Shown: positions 51,718-62,468, counted from the first letter of the stretch. The stretch: 64,000 nt of DNA from Roseomonas sp. (GCA_031180725.1 JAPSLO010000004.1:248001-312000); one strand, 5' to 3'. Numbers and translations are program-made. Notes: a model not told the origin generated them from the letters alone.

Positions 51718-54516
51718 ATGCGCGGGCGCGTCGGGGGCGAGGCCTCGGCCGGCAGCACGGCTCCCCGTCTTCTCCTGCCCGATGCCCCTGCCCTTGTCGC
51801 CGGCTTTGGCCGTGGCGCGCTGCTGACGCCGGATGGCGAGCTGCTGACCCTGCCGGCCATCGAGATCGGCCGCCGGCTGCGCGACCTGCCGCCGCCAATG
51901 GTGGTGCATGCGCCAGCGACCGCGAAGCGGCTGAACCTGCCGCCCTTTCCGGCCTGCGACCTGCTGGAGCTCTTTGCCTTCTGCCGGCCGGCGCATCCGG
52001 CCGCCCCGACGCCGCGGGGCCTGGCCATTGCGCTGGATCGCGACCCGCCGGCGGATGACGAGGCCGCCGCCGCGCTGCTGCCGGACCTCGCCACCGACCT
52101 GCTGCGGCACCTCGCGGCTGGCCGCCACCTGCCGCTGAACCGCGATGCCGCCATGCTGGCACAGAAGCTGGGCAACGATGCCCATTGGCCCTGGGCCCAA
52201 TCGGTGCTGGCGGCGCTGGGCCAGCCGGATGCCCGACCATCCCTGGATCCGCTGAAGGTCTGGCGCCGCCTGCCGGAATGGGAGGACGAGGCCCCGCCCC
52301 CGCCCCCGGCGCACAACCCCATCACTCCCGCCGAGGCCCGCCGCCGGCTGGCAGAGATCCTGGGCGAGGATGCCGAGCAGCGGCCGCAGCAATCCGATTA
52401 TGCCTCGGCCGCCGCCGGCGCCTTCGGCGTGCGGGAGGCCCGCGGCACCCCCAACCTGGTGCTGGCCGAAGCCGGCACCGGCACGGGCAAGACGCTGGGT
52501 TATGTGGCGCCGGCCAGCCTCTGGGCGGAACGCAACGGCGCGCCGGTCTGGATCTCCACCTTCACCCGCAACCTGCAGCGCCAGATCGACCAGGAAACGG
52601 CGCGGCTCTACCCCGACCCGGCCGATCGCCGCCGCCGCGTGGTCGTCCGCAAGGGGCGGGAGAACTATCTCTGCCTGCTCAACATGGAGGAGCTGATCGG
52701 CTCCGCCTCCATGGCCGGGATGCTGCTGCCGCTGGCCCTGGTGGCCCGCTGGGCGCTGGCGACGCGCGATGGCGACCTGATGGGCGGCGATTTCCCCGGC
52801 TGGCTATCGGAGCTGTTCGGCCACCATGCAGTCTACCCGTTGGCCGACCGACGGGGCGAGTGCATCCACTCCGCCTGCGGCCACTACAAGCAGTGCTTCG
52901 TGGAGCATTCGATCCGCCGCGCCCGCTCCGCGACGCTTGTGGTGGCCAACCACGCCCTGGTGATGGTGCAGGCCGCCCTGGGCGGGGGCGAGGACGGCAA
53001 GCCGCTGCGCCTGGTCTTCGACGAAGGGCACCACCTCTTCGATGCCGCCGATGCCGCCTTCTCCGCCGATCTCACGGGCGGCGAGACGGCGGAGCTGCGG
53101 CGCTGGCTGCTCGGCGCCGAGGGCGGCCGCAGTCGCGCCCGGGGCCTCGCCCGAAGGCTGGAGGAGCTGATCGGGGACCGGCCGGATTTGGTGATGCCGC
53201 TGGAGGAAGCCCTGCAGGCGGCGCGCGTCCTGCCCGGCCCCGGCTGGCCCGGCCGGCTGGCGGAAGGCGACCCGCGCGGCGCCACCGAGGCCTTCCTTTC
53301 CGCCATCCGCACCCAGGTGCTGGCCCGCACCCAGGCGGAGGACGCGGGCTATGGGCTGGAATGCGACCTGCACCCCCTGAACCCCGGCGTGGCCGAGGCG
53401 GCCGAGACCTTGGCCGCAGCCTTCGCCCGGCTGCACGCCCCCTTGCAGGCCCTGCGGGACCGGCTGAACGCCCGACTGGAGGACGAGGCCGAGGAGCTGG
53501 AGGTCGGCGACCGCATCCGCATTGAGGCCGCTTGCCGCGGCCTGGAACGCCGTGCCCTGATGCCGCTGGCCGCCTGGGGCGCCATGCTGGCGACGCTGCG
53601 GGAGCCGCCCCTGCCGCCCGGCACACGACCGGACTATGTGGACTGGTTCGTCCTAGAACGGCGCGAAGGGCGGGAGGTGGATGCCGGCATGTTCCGCCAC
53701 CACCTGGACCCGACCCAGCCCTTCGCAACCGCCGTCGCGGCGCCGGCGCATGGGGTGCTGATCACCTCCGCCACGCTGCGCGACGCGACGGAAACGGCCG
53801 AGGAGGATCCGGACGCCGCCTGGCGCGCGGCGGAGGCGCGCACGGGCATGCTCCATCTCGCCGCGCCCGCCATCCGCGCCGCCGTGCCATCCCCCTTTGA
53901 CTACGCCGCCCGCACCCGCGCCTTCGTGGTGACCGATGTGGCGCGGGAGGAGTTCGGCCAGATCGCCGCCGCCTATCGCGCCCTGTTCCTGGCCGCGGGC
54001 GGCGGCGGGCTTGGCCTGTTCACCGCGGTCCGCCGGCTGCGAGAGGTGTACAACCGCATCGCGGAGCCGCTCGCCGCCGCAGGCATCCCGCTCTACGCCC
54101 AGCATGTGGACGCGATGGACAACGGCACGCTGGTGGATGTTTTCCGGGCGGAAGAAGGCGCCTGCCTGCTCGGCACGGATGCGATGCGCGATGGCGTGGA
54201 CGTGCCGGGGCGGTCGCTGCGGCTGCTGGTCTTCGACCGCGTGCCCTGGCCGCGCCCGACCATCCTGCACCGGGAACGCCGGCTGCACCTGTCGGAAGGG
54301 CAGCCCAAGGCGCATGACGACGCCATTGCCCGTCACCGTCTGCGCCAGGCTTTCGGGCGGCTGGTGCGCCGCGCCGATGACAAGGGAGTGTTCGTGCTGC
54401 TGGATGGCCGCTGCCCATCGCGCCTTCTGGCCGGGCTGCCCAACGGCGTAATCGTGCAGCGGCTTGGCCTGCGCCAGGCGGTGGAGGCCACCCGGGACTT
54501 CCTTGCGGAAGACTGA
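51718..54516 (+). CDS. DinG-like Fe-S helicase (XPD/DEAH superfamily 2)
   Basis: This helicase of about 932 residues has the Walker A AEAGTGTGKTLGYVAP, motif Ia WISTFTRNLQRQID, and a four-Cys iron-sulphur cluster domain (YLC...ECIHSACGHYKQC). Motif II is the DEGHH in LVFDEGHHLFDAAD and the C-terminal motifs are LFTAVRRLREVY, DAMRDGVDVPGRSLRLL and QAFGRLVRRADDKGVFVLLDGR. It unwinds damaged or R-loop DNA. A 200-residue N-terminal extension without recognised motifs precedes Walker A. The start is uncertain (51718 chosen; frame open from 51556, and GTG 51658 is possible). It follows asd by 189 bp. Confidence 0.88.
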   Translation: MRGRVGGEASAGSTAPRLLLPDAPALVAGFGRGALLTPDGELLTLPAIEIGRRLRDLPPPMVVHAPATAKRLNLPPFPACDLLELFAFCRPAHPAAPTPRGLAIALDRDPPADDEAAAALLPDLATDLLRHLAAGRHLPLNRDAAMLAQKLGNDAHWPWAQSVLAALGQPDARPSLDPLKVWRRLPEWEDEAPPPPPAHNPITPAEARRRLAEILGEDAEQRPQQSDYASAAAGAFGVREARGTPNLVLAEAGTGTGKTLGYVAPASLWAERNGAPVWISTFTRNLQRQIDQETARLYPDPADRRRRVVVRKGRENYLCLLNMEELIGSASMAGMLLPLALVARWALATRDGDLMGGDFPGWLSELFGHHAVYPLADRRGECIHSACGHYKQCFVEHSIRRARSATLVVANHALVMVQAALGGGEDGKPLRLVFDEGHHLFDAADAAFSADLTGGETAELRRWLLGAEGGRSRARGLARRLEELIGDRPDLVMPLEEALQAARVLPGPGWPGRLAEGDPRGATEAFLSAIRTQVLARTQAEDAGYGLECDLHPLNPGVAEAAETLAAAFARLHAPLQALRDRLNARLEDEAEELEVGDRIRIEAACRGLERRALMPLAAWGAMLATLREPPLPPGTRPDYVDWFVLERREGREVDAGMFRHHLDPTQPFATAVAAPAHGVLITSATLRDATETAEEDPDAAWRAAEARTGMLHLAAPAIRAAVPSPFDYAARTRAFVVTDVAREEFGQIAAAYRALFLAAGGGGLGLFTAVRRLREVYNRIAEPLAAAGIPLYAQHVDAMDNGTLVDVFRAEEGACLLGTDAMRDGVDVPGRSLRLLVFDRVPWPRPTILHRERRLHLSEGQPKAHDDAIARHRLRQAFGRLVRRADDKGVFVLLDGRCPSRLLAGLPNGVIVQRLGLRQAVEATRDFLAED

Positions 54517-54606
54517 CCTTGCCGCAGCGTGACAGAAGCGCCGCTTGACCTGCCCGGTGCGGAAGGTCCACGCATCAGCCGAACCGAAGCCCGCATGGGA
54601 CGACCG

Positions 54607-55041
54607 ATGAGCAACCGTACCGAGGCGCATATTGCCCGTTTCACTGTGCAGGAAGCCCTGGTCTGCGCCATGGTGCTGATGTCGGTCGCCGATGGCCCGA
54701 TGTCGGATGCCGAGCTGGCCATGATGAGCCGTCTGGTGCAGGAGCTGCCGGCCTTCGCCGATTTCCACAGCGGCGAGATCGAGACGGTGACCGATATCGT
54801 CGCCAAGCTGCTGGGCCGCGCCGACGGCCTGGACCAGGCCATGAGCCTGCTGCGCGACACGCTGCCGATGCGCCTGCGCGAGACCGCCTATCTGCTGGCC
54901 TGCGAAGTCTGCGCGGCGGACGGCGATGCCAGCCAGGAGGAACTGCAATTCCTGCAGGATCTGCGCATCGGGCTGGACCTCGACCGCCTGATTGCCGGCG
55001 CCATCGAGCGCGCGGCCAAGGCGCGCTATCAGGTGATCTGA
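54607..55041 (+). CDS. TerB-like (tellurite resistance B fold) protein
   Basis: This 144-residue all-helical protein shows TerB-like repeats: LVCAMVLMSVADGPMSDAELAMMSRLVQELPAF, then helices TVTDIVAKLLGRADGLDQAMSLLRDTLP and ETAYLLACEVCAADGDASQEELQFLQDLRIGLDLD, with the double (A)DG motif that binds metal. The TerB name reflects fold only and a resistance role is unproven. Start 54607 is the last of several in-frame ATGs (54529, 54595). Confidence 0.8.
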   Translation: MSNRTEAHIARFTVQEALVCAMVLMSVADGPMSDAELAMMSRLVQELPAFADFHSGEIETVTDIVAKLLGRADGLDQAMSLLRDTLPMRLRETAYLLACEVCAADGDASQEELQFLQDLRIGLDLDRLIAGAIERAAKARYQVI

Positions 55042-55153
55042 TCGCCCCTCGCTTTCCCGCCTGCGATCGCGCCATCATCTCGCGCCTGCCCAGGAGCCAG
55101 AGCCGATCGGGGCTAATCGGGTCTGGCCCCTGAGGCCGGAACGGGAGGAAACG

Positions 55154-55801
55154 ATGCGAGGACTGCTGATGCTGCCCGTGGCGGCGCTGCTCGCGACGCC
55201 CGGGCTGGAGGCGAAAGCCCAGTCGCCCGCCGAAATGACCTTCTTCGTCACCAGTGTCGGGAGCGGCCGCGGCGCCGACCTCGGCGGGCTGGAGGGCGCC
55301 GATGCCCATTGCGGGCGCCTGGCCGCCGCCGCCGGCGCCGGCAACCGCACCTGGCGCGCCTATCTCAGCACGCAGGGTGCCAATGCGGTGAATGCGCGCG
55401 ACCGCATCGGGCGTGGCCCTTGGCGCAACGCGCAGGGCACCGTGATCGCCAGCAGCGTCGCCGAGTTGCATGGCCAGAACAACCTGACCAAGCAGACCGC
55501 CCTGAACGAGCGCGGCGCCATGGTGAATGGTCGCGGCGACACGCCCAACCAGCACGATATCCTCACCGGCAGCCAGCCGGACGGCACGGCCTTCCCGCCT
55601 GGCGAGGACCGCACCTGCCGCAACTGGAGCTATGGCGGGCCGGACGGCGCGGCCATGGTCGGCCACCACGACCGCATGGGCCTGCGCGACGACGCACCCT
55701 CGCGGTCATGGAACACCTCGCATCCCTCGCGCGGCTGCACGCAGGAAGGGCTTGTCAGCACCGGCGGCGCCGGCCTGTTCTACTGCTTCGCCGCGAACTG
55801 A
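55154..55801 (+). CDS. exported lectin-like (collagen NC10/endostatin-fold-like) protein
   Basis: This 215-residue protein has a signal peptide (MRGLLMLPVAALLATPGLEA). The mature domain has MTFFVTSVGSGRGADLGGLEGADAHCGRLAAAAGAGNRTWRAYLST, GRGPWRNAQGTVIAS, DILTGSQPDG, RTCRNWSYGG, MVGHHDRMG and the C-terminal SWNTSHPSRGC..GGAGLFYCF. This arrangement is often annotated as lectin-like, with a disulphide pattern like DUF1554/endostatin domains. It is likely periplasmic or surface-exposed and may bind glycans, which is unproven. Confidence 0.78.
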   Translation: MRGLLMLPVAALLATPGLEAKAQSPAEMTFFVTSVGSGRGADLGGLEGADAHCGRLAAAAGAGNRTWRAYLSTQGANAVNARDRIGRGPWRNAQGTVIASSVAELHGQNNLTKQTALNERGAMVNGRGDTPNQHDILTGSQPDGTAFPPGEDRTCRNWSYGGPDGAAMVGHHDRMGLRDDAPSRSWNTSHPSRGCTQEGLVSTGGAGLFYCFAAN

Positions 55802-55858
55802 GCGTCCTCTCCCTCTTCCTTCCTTCACCTGCGAGCAGGAAGGAAGAGGGCAGGCCGC

Positions 55859-56764
55859 TCACGCCGCCTGCGACGTCGCGGTTTCCGTGTTCGCCGCCAC
55901 GACCGGCGCGTAGCCACTCTCGCTCCAGGCCGACATCGCGACGAATTCCACGGGGTCATGGGTGCAGAAGACGGCGATATCGGCATCCGGTGCGCGCAGC
56001 ATGGTCCGCAGCCGTTCCAGGCTCTCGCGCTGTGCCTTCAGGTCGGCCGCCATCATGTGCTCATAGGCCGCAACCAGCGGCGGGGCGACGCCCGGGCCGT
56101 GCGCCTCCGCCCGGTTGAAATAGGTATCGCCGGCATGCAGCAGCCAGCCACGCGGCCCCTTCACGGCCACCCCGGCATGGCCGGGGGTGTGGCCTGGCAG
56201 GGGGACGAACAGGAATTCCGGCGGCAGGCCGCCGATCTCCCGCACATTGCGCAGGCCAAACAGCGTATCGCCGGCATAGCGGCTGCCCAGACGGGTTTCC
56301 GTGGTGCGCCAGCGTCGCGTGTCGCCCCATTGGGCCGGACGCCAGCGGGTACGGTCCAGGAAGCTGCGACGGTTGGTTGCAGCCTCGGCTTCGGCAGCGG
56401 TCAGATGCACCTCGGCCTGCGGGAAGTCCACCAGCCCACCGGCATGGTCGAAATCCAGATGAGTCATGATGATGTGCCGCACATCCGTCGGCGCGTAGCC
56501 CAGCCTCTTCAGCTGCCGGATCGCCGTGCGTTCGGGATCGAACCGCGGTCGCAGCAGTGCCAGGTTCCAGGCCGGCAACCGGGGCGTGGGGCGCAGGGTG
56601 TCCCGCAGGCCGAAGCCGGTATCCACCAGCACCACCCCATGCGCATCGGTCTCGACCGCCAGGCAATGGCAGGTGAGCCGGGCCAGCAGCCCCGGGCTCA
56701 CCCCATCCATCAGCTTGCCGCCTAGCGGCCGGGCCGGGCCCAGGTCGAGGTGGTGGATCTTCAT
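55859..56764 (-). CDS. MBL-fold metallo-hydrolase (AHL lactonase-like)
   Basis: This 301-residue protein has VVLVDTGFGLRDTL, the metal motif HIIMTHLDFDHAGGLVDFP, HTPGHAGVAV and GDTYFNR. The motif reads HLDFDH, with Asp where the second His of HxHxDH usually sits, so the zinc site may be altered. N-acyl-homoserine lactonase-like proteins often share this outline. The ATG at 56764 has GGGAGGCG upstream. It lies 127 bp downstream of the amidohydrolase on the same strand and may be co-expressed. Confidence 0.83.
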   Translation of the reverse strand: MKIHHLDLGPARPLGGKLMDGVSPGLLARLTCHCLAVETDAHGVVLVDTGFGLRDTLRPTPRLPAWNLALLRPRFDPERTAIRQLKRLGYAPTDVRHIIMTHLDFDHAGGLVDFPQAEVHLTAAEAEAATNRRSFLDRTRWRPAQWGDTRRWRTTETRLGSRYAGDTLFGLRNVREIGGLPPEFLFVPLPGHTPGHAGVAVKGPRGWLLHAGDTYFNRAEAHGPGVAPPLVAAYEHMMAADLKAQRESLERLRTMLRAPDADIAVFCTHDPVEFVAMSAWSESGYAPVVAANTETATSQAA

Positions 56765-56891
56765 CGCTGGCGCCTCCCGCACTGTGTGCACTGCGTGCGG
56801 GTCCAACGGCGCCGGCCTTCCCCCGTTCGTCCGAGCCTTTTCAAGTAGGCGGAATTGCCTGACGACCTGGGCAACGCGGCAGGGTCAAGAC

Positions 56892-58073
56892 CTAGGACAG
56901 CAGCACGCCGTCCCGCGCCACGATCCGGCCATGGCTGACCACCAGCCGGCGTGGCGGTTGCGCGACCACCGCCTCGGCCAGGGTCTCGGCCTGGACCAGG
57001 ACGATATCGGCGCGTTCGCCCGTGGTCAGGGCGCAAGCCTCGAAGCCACAGGCTTCGGCGGCCCAGCCGGTCACCATGGCGAAGGCCAGAGCCACCTCGT
57101 CATCGCGCCGGAAATCGTTCTTCAACCCGACCAGCATGGCCCGCTGCAGCATGTCCGGCATGTTGTAGGGGGTCCAGGTGTCGCGGATGCCGTCATTGCC
57201 GGCGAAGATCGGAACGCCCGCCGCCCGCGCCTTCTTCACCGAGGGCACCGGCCGCGATGCCGGCGCGGTGGTGGCGATGCCGATGCCGGCCTCGGCCATC
57301 GCCTCGTACAGCGCATCGGCGCGGGCGACCTCGCCCAGGCAGAAGCCGTGGCTGACCACGACCTTCCCCCGCATGCCGAGCGCGCGGGTGCGCTCGATGA
57401 TAAGGTCGAGCGCGAAGGCGCCGAGTTCGCCGGGCTCGTGCAGGTGGATGTCCAGCGGCTTCCCATGCGCCTCGCACAGGCCGAAGACCAGGTCGAGATG
57501 CCCCTTCGGATCGCGGTCGATGCCGGAGGGATCGAGCGCGCCGACGATGTCCGCGCCGTTGCGCAACGCCGCTTCAAGCAGTTCCTTCGTGCCGGGGCGG
57601 ACCAGCACGCCGGATTGCGGGAAGGCGACCACCTGGATGTCCATGGTGCCGCGCAGCCGTTCGCGCAGCGCGACCAGCGCATCCGCGTGGCGCGTGCCGA
57701 TCTCGGTGTCCACATCGGCATGGCTGCGGATACGGGTGGTGCCGCGCAGCAGGAATTCACGCGCCAGCCGCTCCGCCTGCCGCAGCGGATCGAGGCCGAG
57801 CCTGCCGCGCATGGCACGCTCCGTCTCGATACGGTCGATCAGCCGCGGGCCGACCTCGTTCCGCCACCAGCCCATTCCCCAGAGCGTCTTATCCAGATGC
57901 GTATGCCCCTCGACGAAGGCAGGCAGGGCCAGCAGGCCCGCGGCGTCCTCCGCCGGCGTGCCGGGCGGCGCCTCCAGACCGGTGCCGATGGCCGCGATGC
58001 GGCCCTGCTCGATCAGAATGTCGCCGCGGCCACCATCGGGCAGGCGGCAGCCGCGCAAGATGAGTTCGGCCAT
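56892..58073 (-). CDS. cytosine-deaminase-like amidohydrolase
   Basis: This 393-residue metal-dependent amidohydrolase shows the HxH motif EGHTHLDKTLW, the Asp/His set RSHADVDTEIG, DIHLHEPGE and SHGFCLG, and the catalytic Asp in GNDGIRDTWTPYN. It is like the CodA/N-isopropylammelide group that hydrolyses amino groups or cyclic amides. Substrate cannot be set. It starts 2 bp after the threonine dehydratase stop, with GGGAGCG before the ATG, so the two form a catabolic pair. Confidence 0.85.
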   Translation of the reverse strand: MAELILRGCRLPDGGRGDILIEQGRIAAIGTGLEAPPGTPAEDAAGLLALPAFVEGHTHLDKTLWGMGWWRNEVGPRLIDRIETERAMRGRLGLDPLRQAERLAREFLLRGTTRIRSHADVDTEIGTRHADALVALRERLRGTMDIQVVAFPQSGVLVRPGTKELLEAALRNGADIVGALDPSGIDRDPKGHLDLVFGLCEAHGKPLDIHLHEPGELGAFALDLIIERTRALGMRGKVVVSHGFCLGEVARADALYEAMAEAGIGIATTAPASRPVPSVKKARAAGVPIFAGNDGIRDTWTPYNMPDMLQRAMLVGLKNDFRRDDEVALAFAMVTGWAAEACGFEACALTTGERADIVLVQAETLAEAVVAQPPRRLVVSHGRIVARDGVLLS

Positions 58074-58075
58074 GG

Positions 58076-59032
58076 TTACGCTCCCAGCACCCAGCTTCTG
58101 AACAGCGCCAGGTCGATGTTGCCGCCGCCGAGGATCACCGCCACGCGCCTGCCCTGCATGTGCTCCTTTTCCTGCAGCAGGGCCGCCAGCGGGGCGGCGC
58201 CGGCACCCTCGGCCAGGTTGTGCGTGTCCTGCCAATAGGCACGGATGGCGGAAGCGACCTCGTCATCCGTGACGGTGACGATGCGGGAGGCACCCTGGCG
58301 GATCAGCGCCAGCGCCTCCGGCACGGGAATGCGGGTGGCCATGCCGTCGGCCTGGGTGTTCGCACTCGGCACTTCGATCGCCCGTCCGGCGGCGAAGCTG
58401 CGGGCATAGGCATCGGCCTCGGTGCTCTGCACGCCGATGATCTCGGTGGAGAGGCCCAGCAGGTCGCGCGCCATGATGCAGCCGCAGATGCCAGACCCCA
58501 GCCCGATCGGCACGTAGAGCGCATCCAGCCTTGGCGCGCCCCGGAAGAGTTCCAGCGCATAGGTGGCCACCCCCAGCACCAGATCCGTCGCGAAGGAGGG
58601 GGCGAATTCCAGCCCTTCGGCGTCCGCGATGCGCATGGCTTCCAGCCGCGCGGCCTCGAAATCCTCGCCATGCTCCACCAGCCGGGCGCCGAAGGCGCGC
58701 ATGGCGGCGTTCTTCTCCGTGCTGTTGCCATGGGGAACGACGATGGTGACGGGCACGCCGGCGCGCGCGCCAGCGAAGGCCAGGCTCTGCCCGTGATTGC
58801 CGCGGGTGGCGGAAACCACCCCCGCCACATGGGGCCGCTCGCGCTTCAGCCGGTCGAAATAGGTCAGGCCGCCGCGCGCCTTGAAGGCGCCGGTCGGGGT
58901 GTGGTTCTCGTGTTTAACCCAGACCTCGGCGCCCGTGCGGTGCGCCAGCAGCGGCCAGGCATATTGGGGCGTGGGCGGGAAGACGCCGTGCACCAGGCGG
59001 GCGGCAGCCTCCAGGGCGGTCAGGTTGAACAA
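58076..59032 (-). CDS. threonine dehydratase family PLP enzyme
   Basis: This 318-residue type II PLP enzyme has the PLP-lysine in NHTPTGAFKARGG (Lys51), SATRGNHGQSLAFAGARAG, a Gly-rich loop VPIGLGSGICGCIMARDL and the C-terminal VILGGGNIDLALF. It dehydrates or eliminates a hydroxy amino acid such as threonine or serine. No regulatory ACT domain is present, so it is the degradative type. It starts at a TTG (59032); no ATG gives a better fit. Next gene downstream is an amidohydrolase, so a hydroxy-amino-acid or amide degradation pathway is suggested. Confidence 0.85.
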   Translation of the reverse strand: MFNLTALEAAARLVHGVFPPTPQYAWPLLAHRTGAEVWVKHENHTPTGAFKARGGLTYFDRLKRERPHVAGVVSATRGNHGQSLAFAGARAGVPVTIVVPHGNSTEKNAAMRAFGARLVEHGEDFEAARLEAMRIADAEGLEFAPSFATDLVLGVATYALELFRGAPRLDALYVPIGLGSGICGCIMARDLLGLSTEIIGVQSTEADAYARSFAAGRAIEVPSANTQADGMATRIPVPEALALIRQGASRIVTVTDDEVASAIRAYWQDTHNLAEGAGAAPLAALLQEKEHMQGRRVAVILGGGNIDLALFRSWVLGA

Positions 59033-59109
59033 GGTAACGGATCCCCTCGCGGAAACGCCGGCGCCCCGAGGCGTTCTCGGCAGGACGCAGCATAACGGAG
59101 GGCGATTCC

Positions 59110-59730
59110 ATGGCCATCACGGTGGACAGCAGCCAATGGACCGGTGAGCGGGACGAGACGCCGCTGGCCGTGCCCGTGGTCTGGGGGGAATTCGCCGATG
59201 AGGCCGACCGCGAGGCGGCACTGGCAAAGCTGCGCGAGCACGGCGCCCATGATCCGGGCATGCCCGGCCGGGACGAGGCCGGCCGCGCCGGAGGCAGTGC
59301 CGTGCCGGGCCAGACGGTGGGCGGCGCCGCTCCCCCTGTGGTCGCGGCCAATCAAGGCCAGGTCCCGGCCCCGGACACCGATGCGAAGGGGGCGGATATC
59401 CGCAACCAGCGCCAGCTTCATGTCGGCACGGCGATGGCCTCCACCTCCATGCTGGCGGCAGGCATTGTGATCGCAACGGGCGGGACGGCCCTGCCGGCCA
59501 TTGCGGCCGCAGCCGCGGCAGGCGCCGCGACCGCCGCGCTGGGCGAGCCTGTGGCCAACGCATTGGCGCCCCAATCGGCGGACAGGGAACAGAAGGTGGA
59601 TCCGCCGGTGGCCCAGGGGCCGGTGATCGGCCTGCAGGCGCCGGACGCGGAGACGCGGGCGCGTGCCGAACAGCTTCTGCGCGAGGTCGGCGCCAAGCGT
59701 GTCTTCGTGCAGGAAACGCGGGCCGGTTAG
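59110..59730 (+). CDS. hypothetical protein with a hydrophobic Gly/Ala segment
   Basis: This 206-residue protein is not recognised. It has a polar N-terminal half with Trp/Asp/Glu-rich stretches (WTGERDETPLAVPVVWGEFADEADREAALAKL), a Pro-rich middle and a hydrophobic, glycine-zipper-like stretch at about 108-150 (STSMLAAGIVIATGG then many Ala). A short C-terminal domain ends in RAEQLLREVGAKRVFVQE. No signal peptide is apparent. It may insert in membranes late in the chain. It is divergent from the threonine dehydratase and convergent with the cold-shock gene. Confidence 0.6.
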   Translation: MAITVDSSQWTGERDETPLAVPVVWGEFADEADREAALAKLREHGAHDPGMPGRDEAGRAGGSAVPGQTVGGAAPPVVAANQGQVPAPDTDAKGADIRNQRQLHVGTAMASTSMLAAGIVIATGGTALPAIAAAAAAGAATAALGEPVANALAPQSADREQKVDPPVAQGPVIGLQAPDAETRARAEQLLREVGAKRVFVQETRAG

Positions 59731-59738
59731 AAAATAAG

Positions 59739-59764
59739 GGGTGGGCGGCGCGCGGCCCCCACCC
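59739..59764. terminator. hairpin between convergent unknown gene and cspA
   Basis: GGGTGGG (59739-59745) and CCCACCC (59758-59764) form a 7-bp stem around a 12-nt loop in the gap between two convergent genes. It is a weak bidirectional terminator candidate. Confidence 0.35.
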
Positions 59765-59799
59765 TCGGGCGCCCCGCGGCGGGTGGCGCGAAGGGCCGG

Positions 59800-60003
59800 T
59801 CAGACCGGCCGAAGGTTGGTGGCGGCTGCCTTGCCGCGTTCCATTGCGATTTCGTAGGAGAGCTTCTGGCCTTCGTTCAGGCCGGTCATGCCGGCCTTCT
59901 GTACGGCGGTGATGTGTACGAACACATCCTTTCCCCCGTCCTGCGGAACGATGAAACCGAAGCCCTTGGTTGCGTTGAACCACTTCACGGTGCCGACCGC
60001 CAT
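59800..60003 (-). CDS. cspA: cold-shock protein CspA family
   Basis: This 67-residue OB-fold protein has MAVGTVKWFNATKGFGFIVPQDGGKDVFVHITAVQ, with both RNA-binding motifs (KGFGFI and VFVH), and ends GKAAATNLRPV. It is an RNA chaperone. The start at 60003 is preceded by GAGGAGCG. A frame running upstream to 60180 would add about 60 unrelated residues and is rejected. The leader of over 200 bp is long enough for the thermosensor-like 5' UTR known for cspA, but structure was not computed. Confidence 0.93.
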   Translation of the reverse strand: MAVGTVKWFNATKGFGFIVPQDGGKDVFVHITAVQKAGMTGLNEGQKLSYEIAMERGKAAATNLRPV

Positions 60004-60210
60004 GCGATCCGCGCTCCTCACCCATCTGCCCGAACGCCGATCGCCCGGGCGGGACGACGCGCTCCGACGACAGCGGGCGACCAGGAAAAACCCGGCAGGC
60101 ACGAGAAGCCGAAACGCGACGCGGTGCTCACGATGCGCGTCCGCATGAAGCGCGCGCAACGCTGCATGCAATTCGGTCACGCGTTTGTCAGGCGACGATG
60201 CGATGCCATC

Positions 60211-60281
60211 AAAAAACGAAGGGCGGACCTTGCGGCCCGCCCTTGCAGCGATGCTGTCGGACCGGCGGGCGCCGGTCCGAC
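60211..60281 (-). terminator. groESL intrinsic terminator with a second upstream hairpin
   Basis: After groEL two hairpins follow on the minus strand. The first has an 11-bp perfect stem (60256-60266 with 60271-60281). The second has an 11-bp stem with one G-U pair (60219-60229 with 60234-60244), a GCAA tetraloop and then TTCG and TTTTTT at 60211-60216. The latter is a textbook rho-independent terminator, the best in the window. Confidence 0.85.
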
Positions 60282-60287
60282 CGCGGA

Positions 60288-61937
<1,650 letters not shown>

Positions 61938-61981
61938 CTAGACTTGAGGTTCCGTGGTGACCAGCCTGAGGTATGAAGGCC

Positions 61982-62293
61982 TCAGGCGGCCTTCGCGGCG
62001 GAAGGGGATTCCAGGATCCCCATGATGTCGGACTCCTTCATGATAAGGAGCTCCTCGCCGCCGAGCTTCACCTCGGTGCCGGACCACTTGCCGAACAGGA
62101 TGCGGTCGCCGGTCTTGACGTCGAGCGGGCGCAGCTCGCCCTTCTCGTTCAGCGTGCCGGAGCCGACGGCGATCACTTCGCCTTCCTGCGGCTTTTCCTT
62201 GGCGGTGTCGGGGATGATGATGCCGCCCGCGGTCTTCTCTTCGGCCGTCACGCGGCGAACGAGAACGCGGTCATGCAGGGGACGGAACTTCAT
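61982..62293 (-). CDS. groES: 10-kDa co-chaperonin GroES
   Basis: GroES (103 residues) forms the GroEL lid: [47 protein letters not shown], then [32 protein letters not shown]. The mobile loop [11 protein letters not shown] is intact. It is the first gene of the groESL operon. It follows a promoter with two CIRCE elements on the same strand. Confidence 0.97.
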   Translation of the reverse strand: MKFRPLHDRVLVRRVTAEEKTAGGIIIPDTAKEKPQEGEVIAVGSGTLNEKGELRPLDVKTGDRILFGKWSGTEVKLGGEELLIMKESDIMGILESPSAAKAA

Positions 62294-62405
62294 GCGAATC
62301 CTCTCCTGACTGCTTCCATATGAGTGGCAAGCTCTTCCGGAGATACGGGAACAGGACCGCCACCGCGGCCCGGCGCCACAACCAACGAGCCCGTTCCGGC
62401 GCCCG

Positions 62406-62432
62406 TTAGCACTCCCCCCAGAGGAGTGCTAG
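62406..62432 (-). promoter_or_regulatory. CIRCE element (promoter-proximal)
   Basis: TTAGCACTC (62406-62414), a 9-bp spacer and GAGTGCTAG (62424-62432) match the HrcA operator TTAGCACTC-N9-GAGTGCTAA with one mismatch, in the last base. It overlaps the expected groESL transcription start, so HrcA binding would block transcription of the chaperonin genes. Confidence 0.9.
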
Positions 62433-62433
62433 C

Positions 62434-62462
62434 GATCTAGGGCAGCGCAAGGCAGCCGTCAA
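62434..62462 (-). promoter_or_regulatory. groES: groESL sigma-70 promoter
   Basis: On the minus strand TTGACG (62457-62462), a 17-bp spacer and TAGATC (62434-62439) make a -35/-10 pair that would start RNA near 62427, inside the proximal CIRCE. The -35 is close to consensus and the -10 is weak. The position is as expected for HrcA control. Confidence 0.65.
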
Positions 62463-62468
62463 GCGTCG

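Noticed and set aside
59800-60180. Longer cspA reading frame with 59 additional N-terminal residues
   Set aside because: The extra residues are not conserved in cold-shock proteins and a good ribosome-binding site precedes the ATG at 60003.
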